The notes beneath the pieces are model-generated. The model did no database searches, was not told where the DNA came from, and saw nothing but the letters and a program-made list of their open reading frames with translations. Positions 37,832 to 46,912 of a stretch of 52,421 nt of DNA are shown here, in pieces. This stretch comes from Balamuthia mandrillaris (Eukaryota > Discosea > Longamoebia > Balamuthiidae), in NCBI GenBank assembly GCA_031835245.1, contig JAVKOQ010000352.1, forward strand, positions 1 to 52,421, given 5' to 3'. Position 1 is the stretch's first letter, and each line of letters opens with the position of its first letter. Both the position numbers and the translations under genes were made by a program.

Positions 37832-39677
37832 ATGGAAGCACCGCAGCAGGAGAAGGAAAAAGAAAAAGAGGCTGAACCAAAGAAAAAGCGACGTCTATCG
37901 CATGTCTTCCAACACTTTGTAGACGCCTCCCCTTCCAAAGAAGGAAAGCTGATGGTTCGATGCAACCACTGCAAAAGAAAGATGTGTTACAGCGACGGGC
38001 CAACAACGAACCTGTTGAACCACCTTCGTTCACAGCATCCCGAAACTACCTCTAAGAAAGTCTCCGAGGAGCTAATGGATGCGATTTGCGAATTTTGGGT
38101 GATGAACTCTCTTCCGTTTCATTTGGTGGAAGCTGCACCGTTTCAGAAGATTCTTTCGTTTTGCGACGACAAGTTAATGCCTGTCACACGCTACGGATTG
38201 AAAAAGAAAATTAAAGAATGGTTTGGAATTTTTTTGTTTCCTTCCTTTTTGTCGTTTGATATGTTCTTCTTTTCTCTTGTTCCGTTTCTGTTTTTCTCTT
38301 TTTTTTTTTTTTGCTTTTTTTTAATGCTCATATGTTAGGCATGCGTTCACACTTTTGAGCCTTCAAAATGAGCTGCAGCAAGAAGACCGGGTATCACAGG
38401 CACTGTCGTATGACTTCTGGACTGCACCAAACAAGGACTCATACCTTGCTATAATCCTTCGTTACGTTTCCCTTTCCACTTTTCAACCAATGACAGTTGT
38501 CTTAAGCGCTGCTGTCTTTGAAGAAGCAGAGCACACTGCAAATAACATACAAAAAGTTCTGATCCAGATTTCCCGTGACTGGAAGCTTTCTTTTGAGGAC
38601 ACTTTTGTTGTTGCAGATGGAGCAAGCAATGTTTCTGCAGCAGCACGGCGTCTTTCAATGGAGCATATACACTGCGCAGCTCACAAACTCCACCTCATTG
38701 TCACCCATTCCATTCCTTGCATCCAGTCTCTTTATGACAAGTGCAAAGCCCTTGTCACCTTCTTCAACCAAAGCTCAAAAGCAAGCTTAGACCTTCGTGA
38801 CCATCTAAAGAAAGAAAAGAAGAAGTTCCGCACTCTTGTTTAAGAAAACACAACGCGATGGAATAGCACCTTTGAAATGTTTCGTCGCCTTCTCAAAGTG
38901 CGTGATATCTTTCTTCAAGTCTTACGCAAGCATGGACGGGAAGATTTGCTCCTGGAAAGCGCTGAATGGGAGTTGTTAGAGCAAGTGAAGATGCTGTTAG
39001 AACCGTTGGCCACCTTAACAACGGACATTCAATCCCCTAATTCCTCCATTTCTATCATTCTACCTGCATTACTTTCATACTACTACAACTATCTTCACTC
39101 ATCATCCTTCCCTTCTCAATCAATTCTCAGCAACCTTGTGTCACATCTACAAACACATGTTTCTAAGTCAATCTCCTACTACTTTGAAACATCCGCTGCT
39201 ATGGCAACAGCACTTGACCCACGTTTTCATCAACTCAAATTTTGACCTGCTCCAATTGCAATACGCGTTCAACAAAAGATCCTTCAGTGCAGCCTTACAT
39301 CCACTTCAACTTCAACACCAACCATCCCATCCTCAAAAAAGACCAAAAAGAGTTTGGTTGACATGTTGTTTCGAACAGATACACAATTAACAACAACTCA
39401 ACCAAGCAGCTCACAACTACAACGTGAATTGGAAGCATTTCTCTCTGGCCAAGTCCTTAGTCCCTCTGAAGACCCTTATCATTGGTGGCTATCACATTCA
39501 CAGACCTATCCTTTACTCTCCCGAGTGGCAGCCAAGTTTCTTGCAATTCCTGCGACTTCAGCTCAAGCTGAAAGAGTCTTCTCTCTCGCAGGTCACATTC
39601 TCTCTCCAGACCGTTCAACGCTGTCACCTAAGCTTGTTGACATGCTTATTTTCTTGAAGTATGCGCATAATAAATAA
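37832..39677 (+). pseudogene. hAT transposase with two in-frame stops
   Basis: The frame starts MEAPQQEKEKEKEAEPKKKR, with a BED finger (MVRCNHCKRKMCY..HLRSQHP) around residues 45-75. A plausible intron (38221-38338) joins ..KKKIKEW to HAFTLLSL in phase 2, so the element carries a host-style intron. The catalytic core includes LSYDFWTAPNKDSYLAI, VVADGASNVSAA and HIHCAAHKLHLIV. TRWNSTFEMFRRLL and the dimerisation motif AKFLAIPATSAQAERVFSLAGHI follow. Two stops interrupt the single reading frame: TAA at 38841-38843, just before ENTTRWNS, and TGA at 39243-39245, after LDPRFHQLKF. The rest of the frame is intact with no frameshift, so decay is recent or mild. Confidence 0.85.
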
Positions 39678-39912
39678 GTGCTTGCTTTTCTCACTCTTCT
39701 CTCACTTCCATCAGTCTTTTTGTTTTTCTTGTTCCTTTCTTCTTTCTTTTTGTCTATTTTAATTGTCAATCATTGAAAATTAATCATAGATACCTTAATT
39801 TATGCACTCAAATTTAATTCGAGTGGTGCTGACGTCATCGCGAGTGCCATGCATAAAAAAAAAGGCACTCGTGAGCACTTGAGTACTCATAACGGCTTTT
39901 ACTCATGAATGA

Positions 39913-40831
39913 GTAGTCGGGGCACGTTCCGATAAAACCACGCACCCCGACAACCAATGAAATCACCATGACAACGTCAAGATCGTCAAGGGAACCAAAC
40001 GGATCGGCTACTTTCCGTGAGATTTCCATTTATTTTTCGGGACTTGGCAATACGCTCCTTAAATGGTCAATGGAGGGGTGATCGTTACCTAGCGATAGGA
40101 CAACGCGTCAACAGTTGACCAATGGAAAGAAGAAGGTGGACGAGCACAGGAAGAAAGAAATGGCCATTTCAGAAGCACGCCTTCCCCAGCCCCTCCTCAA
40201 CGATTGGCTTGTTCGTTGTGCTGTGCGGTCGTGAACAACACGCAAATCAACGAACTTTGCTGCTGCAGTGCATCCCGTACAACATAAAAACAAGGTCTCT
40301 GACCGCACAAAAGAGGACCACTCCTTTTTTTTTTGTTTTTCATCCTGCTCCATTCATCCTATTTGTGTTGTCGGTCCTCCACTCTTCTATCCCTCCGTTT
40401 CTCCGCTGTGCTTCCTTTCACTCTCTCTTTAAAGCAAGCAAGCGCAGAGGAGAGAGGAAACAACCCAACCGTCACTCCAGGACGACTACAACCCCACCGA
40501 AAAGAAGGAAGCAGAAGAAAAAGTTCTTTGACTTTTGTATAGGTTGTACACAAACTTTACAACTACTATCAACCTTGCCCTTTTTCACGTGCCTACCACT
40601 CTTCCTCCTCCGTCTTTTCAACCACACCCCCAGATATAAAAGAGCTCCCCCACCCCGACTATCATCATCCCACTTTTGTGACTTTATTTTTTTTGGTGGC
40701 ATAACCAAAGGAACTTCATCGACAGGTCCTTCGAACATATTCTCCCCGTTCCACAGTTCAGTTCTCGATTATCCTACACACCCCACCACACACACATAAA
40801 AAAAACCGGCCACAAACGCAAAACTTAAACA
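39913..40831 (+). promoter_or_regulatory. Long upstream region of the kinase gene with TATA box
   Basis: This 0.9-kb interval has no convincing gene. TATAAAAG at 40635-40642, about 190 nt before the kinase start, is a good TATA box, and CCAAT sits near 40117-40121 beside the dyad GTCAACAGTTGAC (about 40107-40119). A forward open frame of 225 codons from 40122 to 40799 is Pro/Ser/Phe-rich, spans the TATA box and is probably fortuitous. Confidence 0.5.
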
Positions 40832-42795
40832 ATGGCCTCCGTTCAACTGTTGCTGCCACAACAACAGAGGGAAGAAGAAACCGCCTTCCTGAATAAGCTT
40901 CCTCCTTCTCCCTCTTCCTCTTCTCCTGGCCGAAACGGCAGCACGAACAGAAGGAGAAAGCCTCACAAGAGACGACGAACCCTGCCCAACGTTGCCTCCT
41001 TTGTGCAAGACCTTCTCAAACGGAGCCTGCTCTCTTCTCCCTCCTTCGGAGAGGAACAGACGATGCAGCAGGAGAATGAAGCCAACGCCTTGGACCCTGA
41101 GGACGCCCGCCTCTTCTCTCTTCTCTTCTCCGCTTCCCCGGAGCGTCTCACCAGGACCAAGTCCTTGTGTGACCCGCCTTCTTCCTCAGAGGACAAAAAG
41201 GGAGCTGCCAAACATCATCACCTCATCGTCCCGCCATTACGCCAGTCTCCTGCCTCCTTTGCTGCCTTTGAACGCCCCAAAGCGACCGCCCTGGACGCAA
41301 AGAACAGCAAGTCCGCAACGTTACCTTGCTCCACTGTTGGCGGTTTTCTCCCGCGAGCCTTTTCCCTCTTCTCAAAGTCTTCCTCTTCTTCTTCGTCCTC
41401 TGCACAACAACAACACCAACAAGAAGCTGTGCCCGAGACCAAATGGTTGAAAGAACGCTATAACGAGATGAGAGAGCAAATGCTGTGGATGGCAGCAGAG
41501 CAGCGCAGGCGATGCGCCTCCTCGCCGGCGATAACGGTGGCCACCTCCAAGGCCGAAAGGAGGCGGCGTTACAGCGTGCAGGAGGAGATCGGCAAAGGAG
41601 CCTTTGCCGTCGTGCACAAGGCGGTGGACCATCGGACAGGCAAGCACGTGGCCATCAAGACGCTGCTCAAACCGGACGACAAGAACGCGCGGAACGCCCT
41701 CTTGGTGGAGGCCAGAGGGCTGAGCAAGTTGAGCCATCCCAACATCATTCGTTTGCTCAGTTTTACTCTGCAAGAGAAGAACGAGAAGAAAGAGCGGAAA
41801 GAGAAGAAGAAAGAGAGGAAGGCAGGTGAGAGGGAAGATGCAGAAGAAGATGATGTAAATAACGGAGCATCGAACAAAAAGAAAAAGACAAAGAAGAAGA
41901 ACAAGAAGGAGAAGAAAATGAGGCAGCCGGAGGAAAGAGGACCAGAGGAGCTCGTGCTGGAGTTTGTGGAGGGGCGCGACCTCTTCCAACTGATGTACCA
42001 CAGCCCCTCCCCCACTCCCGAGCACATCAGCGACAATGACTACATCCGCACCTTCTCGGAGGAGGAGGCCAAAACAGTCTTTCGTCAGCTCCTCAGCGCC
42101 GTGCAGTGCTGCCACAACAACGGCATCGCCCACAGGGACCTCAAGCCGGAGAACCTCATCCTGGATGAGCGGCTCAACCTCAAGCTGATAGACTTTGGGT
42201 TGTGCCTGCCGTTCGACCGGAGGCGGCCGGTGAGGCAGGCCATTGGCACGTTGCTGTATGCCGCCCCGGAGGTCGTCACCAACAGGTATTACCTGGGTCC
42301 CGAGGTTGACATTTGGGCCATGGGTGTCATCTGTACGTTCTTCCTCTCTTCTTTCTTCTTTTCTGCTTGACTGTCTTCCTTTCTCCTTTCGTTCTCCTCT
42401 TCCGCGCCATTCTGACCAACGCGCACACAGTATTCGAGATGCTGTACGGCTTCCTTCCGTTCGACGGATGGGAGGACGAGAACCCGCGTCGGCTCTGCCG
42501 CGCCATCGCCCGCTGCGAGTTCTACTTCCCCTCCAGCCCCTCCCTCAGCTACGAGGTCAAGGACCTCATCTCTGGAATTCTCCAGCCGATGGAGCTGCGC
42601 TACTCCCTCCGGGAGATCAAGCGGCACCCTTGGCTTGCTTCTTGTGCCTCCGCCATTGTTGATGGTGATGTCATGGGCATGGTGGAGGAGGAAGACGCTA
42701 ACTTGTGTCACCATGCAGCCCACGCTCACCTTCATTCCGTCCTAATGATGGAAGGCGAGGGCGTAACAACAGCCGGGCCACCTTCTATCTTCTGA
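40832..42795 (+). CDS. CAMK-like Ser/Thr protein kinase
   Basis: Two exons (40832-42332, 42431-42795) give 621 residues. Residues 1-240 are Ser/Pro- and basic-rich and probably disordered. The kinase domain (about 245-585) has all canonical motifs: glycine loop IGKGAFAVVH, VAIK, HRDLKPENLIL, DFG (IDFGLCLPF), YAAPEV and WAMGVILFEMLYGFLPFDG. The HRDLKPEN-L and GVILFEML-G-LPFDG patterns are typical of the CAMK/SNF1 group, but the exact subfamily is not clear. A very basic/acidic insert (about residues 313-368, EKNEKKERKEKKKER and following) splits the N-lobe between the alphaC/beta4 region and beta5 hinge strand (ELVLEFVEGRDLF). The C-terminus is short, with no calmodulin-binding or UBA domain recognised. 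Upstream TATA at 40635. Confidence 0.93.
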
Positions 42796-42807
42796 AGGGG
42801 AGGACTT

Positions 42808-42991
<184 letters not shown>

Positions 42992-43481
42992 GTATAGAGA
43001 GAGGTTCGGTGATGTACATGTAACGCTATGCATGAATAGAGAAACCATTGTATTTGTTTGCTCATCGCTATCCGGAGGACCTTTCTTTGTCGTCTCATCC
43101 TCTAGGCGTGCAACGGACGTTCGCCATCGCAAACAATGCTTCCTTTCCTTCCTGAAGATCAGACCACTTCCCCCAACAGCTTCTCCGCCTTCCCTCCCAA
43201 CCTCATGGTCACCACCCCAACCAGGGTTCTTGCTCTGGCAGGAGGGCGAGGTGGACAAAAGCATCGCATTTTGCCGCTGGGCCAAAGGGGTAACAGCATG
43301 ACGGTGGCGGCTGGGTTTTGTCTACTTTTTTTTTTTGCAGAGAGGGTGTTCCCCATTTCTTCTCAGAAGCGAGAGAGAGACAAGATTCTGTGAACGCCCA
43401 TTCCTCCTCCTGCTATGGACGCTGCAGTTCTCCTTCCTTCATCCACAACAAACGAACCAAGGCCTAAACGAATCTGATGAG
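42992..43481. other. Upstream region of the dioxygenase gene
   Basis: About 490 bp without an assignable exon. The part at 43140-43300 has codon-like composition in more than one frame, and a pyrimidine run ending TTTTTGCAG (43324-43340) looks like a splice acceptor, so a 5'-UTR intron or small leader exon of the next gene is possible. Confidence 0.35.
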
Positions 43482-44991
43482 ATGGAAGCACCCAAAGAAG
43501 CGACGACGGTAGCAGTGAAGGAGGAGGAGGAGGAACGAGCGACGACGGAAACGCAGGGCGAGGAGGCAGCGGAAGGAGGGCTGACCCCCGCGCAACGGCG
43601 ACAGTTTGAGGAGGAAGGCTGGCTGGTGATCCCCAACGTGCTCTCCCCCGAGCAGTGCGAACGGACCATCCAGCAACTGGCCGACTTTCTCGCCGCCAAA
43701 TGTGATGTTCACATTTTAGACCCCAATCAAAGTATGTCTCTCTCTCTCTCTTCTTGTGAGGAAGATTAACATTTGAAATACAATGAAAGGAGAGTCATGG
43801 AACAAGTGGCCGCTCTCCAAGATGGGCTTTAGCGATTGCTACAGCCTGCCGGCCATGTGGGAGAACCGGCAGAACCCCCTCCTTCACTCCATCTTCTCCA
43901 CTCTCCTAGGCACCGACGAGCTTTGGGTCTCCATCGATCGAATGGGCAGCAAGAGACCAGGTACAAAAAAATAAAACCTGAAGCAAGCACAAAGAACTCA
44001 CTCATCAACACTTTACTTTCAAACGAACTAGGGATTGTCTATGATGAGGGAGGAAATCCGTTGGACATGTCCGAGTGGCATAGGGATGCGTTGGTGCATA
44101 CCGACTGCAACCTGTGGTACCCTCCGCGAAAGCTGGAGATCCAGGGCCTGGTGGCCCTCAATGACACAGACCCCGGGCAAGGCGGTTTCGCTTGTATTCC
44201 TGGTTCGTTCCTTCTTCCCTTATCTTCTCTCTTCCCTTCTTTTGTGATTCCTTTTACGTCGTCGGGCTTCTTTATCGTTCTTCTCCTCGCCATCATGTTC
44301 AGTTCTTCTTCGTCTTGTCGAGTCTATCGTTATCTCCATCGCTCTTCATTCTAATGGGCATCATGCAGGCTTCCACAAGGAGCACTGGGAATGGACGAGA
44401 GCTCATCCCGAATGGAAAGTGACCAACCCGAAAAGGATGTTTAACCCCTTTCCAGACAAACAAATGATTCAAGATCGGCTGAAGCACATACCCATGAAAG
44501 CCGGCGACCTGCTCATCTGGGACAATCTTCTTCCACACACCAACACCAGGTTTGTTTCTCATTCGTTTTCTTTGTTGTTGTTTGTTCCAAAGCCTATGGA
44601 CAGGTTAAAACGAAAACTAACATTACCAACAACAACAAAAAGAAACACCACGGATAAATGGAGGTTTTGTCAATACATACGAATGGTGAGAGCAGAGCCA
44701 GCCAATGAACGGTTCCGCCGTTTTGCGGCAGAGGCCTATCTTCACGGTCGTCGTCCATTGGAGTTCAGCACGGGAGGAAGAGTGCCGCAGGACTATTGCA
44801 CCATCGAACAGGAGGGCTATCCACAACCTCCAGCATTGACGGAGCTTGGGGAGAGGTTGGTTGGCTTGAAGCCTTGGCGGGAAGGTGAGGAGACAGAAGA
44901 AGGAACAAACGGTGGAGATGAACGACAAAGGAAGAAGGCAGCCAAAGGAAAGAGAGGAGGAAGGAATCGTAGGTTGGGCCAAGGAAAGTAA
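43482..44991 (+). CDS. Phytanoyl-CoA dioxygenase (PhyH) family protein
   Basis: Five exons (43482-43731, 43790-43960, 44032-44202, 44369-44549, 44664-44991) give 366 residues, phases consistent. This is an Fe(II)/2-oxoglutarate oxygenase: residue order [19 protein letters not shown] at the N-terminus, metal ligands His157 and Asp159 (EWHRD) and His254 (LLPHTN), with [20 protein letters not shown] and [10 protein letters not shown] between. The substrate cannot be predicted, as the family includes phytanoyl-CoA hydroxylases and many others. No peroxisomal PTS1 is present; the tail is a basic [19 protein letters not shown]. An upstream in-frame ATG exists at 43335, but the leader it adds is not protein-like. 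It converges with the Cys-rich gene with only 50 bp between stops. Confidence 0.88.
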
Positions 44992-45041
44992 GCGGAGAAA
45001 GTAGGTGTTGGAACAACGTTTGCTTTGTTTATGTACATGAA

Positions 45042-45185
45042 TCACAGCTCACTCGAGTGAGGCGAGCTCGGTCGCTGGACTCTTCTTCCTTTGTGACCGT
45101 TATTATTTACACACTCTATGAAGAAAGCCTCTCTTTCATCCACTTCGCCTCTTTCTAGCTGTTGAAAGTAATCACATCAACCATT

Positions 45186-45224
<39 letters not shown>

Positions 45225-45581
45225 GAAGAGAGGAGGTGGTTCTTACCGGCCGCTGTAGCTGAGAATGAAAGCACTCCTCAGAGATGCAGCTGGCCACACA
45301 GTCGCTAAGCTGTCCCCATCGGATGGGAGGACAGTCTCGTCGGCACTTGTTTTCTCTCGTTTTAAAATGATGACTCTGCAAGAGAGGAGAGAAGAACAAA
45401 GGGAAGCGACATTTTGGTTGGTTTTTGATCATCATTCCGCCTTTGACCACAAGAATGAAGCAGCGGAATGTACCTTGTGCAGCGTTTGGCCTGCTACATC
45501 AGAAATGAACACCACAGCGACCAACGCACCAAGCAATAGAGCCACCGCTACCACCCTTCCGCAACCCCTGCTGCCCACCAT
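45042..45581 (-). CDS. Small Cys-rich secreted protein (DUF4787-like)
   Basis: Three reverse-strand exons (45581-45474, 45375-45247, 45158-45042) give 117 residues, phases consistent. A signal peptide or anchor spans about residues 10-32 (VVAVALLLGALVAVVFISDVAG). The core is ENKCRRDCPPIRWGQ, then DCVASCISEECF, with the C-x3-C and C-x3-C-x4-C spacing. It is followed by LERGEVDEREAFFIEC. The CV..CIS..C and L-E-GE-D sequence match a widespread short eukaryotic family of unknown function that I know as DUF4787; I am fairly confident of the family, not of any role. The predicted disulphide-bonded lumenal or extracellular domain is preserved. The exon 3 acceptor AACAG/CTAGAAAG was chosen by frame and the LERGEVD match. 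Confidence 0.78.
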
Positions 45582-46014
45582 CACCTCCTCCCTTCTTTTC
45601 TCTGTCTCTTTTCTGCTTTGCGTTTGTCGGCAACAAAAACGTCGACAAAAAAGACCTTCATTTTGATGGGGGGGAGTGCCTCTTCGCTACGTTTTATTCA
45701 TTTGACACTTTGTCCCACTCTTCTCCTCCCATATGAAAACTGTAGCAAGCGTCCCATTGTTTGCGCTCAAAAAAAAAAAAAAACTCCATACAAAACATAA
45801 AAAATAAAACAGGGACTACAATTCCGTAGCAATCAAAACCACCCAAAAAAAAAAATGGCTTCTCTCACAAGAAAAACGTAGCACTACGTTTTTTGAGCGA
45901 TAGGAAAAATGTAGCGGGAGGTCGAAGAAAGAAGAAAGACATTAAAAAAAAAAAAAGAAAGAGCAGAAGACACGCAACAAACAAAGTAGCGAAGGAGAAC
46001 ATTACAAACGAAAA
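45582..46014. promoter_or_regulatory. Divergent promoter of the Cys-rich (-) and SET (+) genes
   Basis: A 433-bp interval between divergent starts. GTCGAC lies at 45641-45646, about 60 nt before the Cys-rich start, within AACGTCGACAAA. Long A-runs (45769-45783, 45844-45854, 45942-45955) flank the SET side. No TATA box was recognised. Confidence 0.4.
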
Positions 46015-46682
46015 ATGGAGACAGCGACGAGGAGAGAACGACGCCACCCAGCCGAGCATAGCGCAGGAGGACGCACAACCCATTGGACCCACAAGTATGG
46101 AACGGTTCTGGTAGAGGTCGGACCCTCCAGGATCAGCGGCAAGGGCCTGTTCGCTTTGACGGCCATCCCCGTGGGCACCTGCATCACCGAGTACACCGGC
46201 CCCTTGCTGAGCATGGCGCAAAGGATGGCCTTGCCCCAGGAAAAGGTCAAATACTTGTTCAAAGCCAGCGAAGAGTACGCCCTCTCCTCTCTCTCCCTCT
46301 CTCGCTCCTTTCATTCATCAGAGAGGAGAAGCGGACCTCTCACCGCGAAACCAATAGGTACTACATCGATGGAAGTCATCCGGCCAACATCGCACGTTTT
46401 ATCAATCATTCCTGCGAGCCCAATTGCAAGGCGGTCGGTCCCACGGGAAAGGTCTTCATCGTGGCCAAGCGTAACATTGCCCCAGGAGAGGAGCTGAGCT
46501 ACAACTATGGCTATCCCTTTACCAAGAGAACCTGGAAGAGGCCGTGCTCCTGCGGAGCGTCCCGTTGCGTCGGATACATCATCAAAGAGGTGGATCGAGA
46601 AAAGCTGGTGCAGAGCCTTCAGCAGCAGCAGCAACTGGAGAGAGCGAGCGCCAGCGGTAGCAACGCCGAAGGGGAGGAGTAG
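46015..46682 (+). CDS. Small SET-domain lysine methyltransferase-like protein
   Basis: Two exons (46015-46274, 46358-46682) encode 194 residues. The SET domain has the N-terminal strand RISGKGLFALTAIPVGTCITEY, then YYIDGSHPANIARFINHSCEPNC and GEELSYNYGY, covering the SAM-binding and catalytic Tyr motifs. A post-SET-like cluster CSCGASRC follows directly, supplying three Cys ligands that normally pair with the Cys of NHSCEPNC to hold zinc. There is no pre-SET, AWS or chromatin-reader domain, so it is a minimal SET protein. It could methylate a histone or a non-histone lysine. The exon junction (GA/G) restores the family Tyr-Tyr-Ile-Asp strand. Confidence 0.88.
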
Positions 46683-46837
46683 GGAGGGAGAAAAGTCCAA
46701 GAGAGCAGGCTCCTCCCGGCAGCAGGCCAAATGTATCCTGTGTCGACAAAAATGAAATTAAATGAAATTAAATATGGACCACCTGTTTTGTAGTTGTTGT
46801 GCACGTTTGGTGGAGAGAGAGAGAGAGAGAGAGAGAG

Positions 46838-46896
<59 letters not shown>

Positions 46897-46912
46897 AACG
46901 TGGGCAGCAGCT
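46683..46912. other. Convergent gap between SET and cap methyltransferase genes with (GA)n
   Basis: The gap holds a (GA)n tract (46813-46892, one GGGG interruption), a GTCGAC hexamer at 46742-46747 and repeated AAATGAAATTAAAT with no exact AATAAA. A forward poly(A) signal is not obvious. Confidence 0.45.

Larger units (their letters stand above)
37571..39912 (+). mobile_element. hAT DNA transposon, degenerate
   Basis: An autonomous-type hAT element of about 2.3 kb. The transposase has a BED zinc finger at its N-terminus and the hAT dimerisation region at its C-terminus. The ends are imperfect and structured. The left end has CAAGGGTGGAAATCGAGCAC from 37591 and repeated GAGCAC/GTGCTC motifs to about 37697. 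The right end has CTCGTGAGCACTTGAGTACTC near 39868-39888. An inner block CTCGCG..TGA..CGTCAGC recurs in inverted orientation at both ends. No 8-bp target-site duplication could be assigned, so the borders are uncertain by some tens of bases. Low end identity and two in-frame stops suggest an old, inactive copy. Confidence 0.8.

Noticed and set aside
40122-40799. 225-codon forward open frame upstream of the kinase
   Set aside because: Low-complexity composition, spans a good TATA box and overlaps the presumed leader; no splice or family support.
43159-43356. Reverse frame starting MGNTLS with an acylation-like N-terminus
   Set aside because: Short, runs through an A-run, and no continuing exon was found; may be chance.
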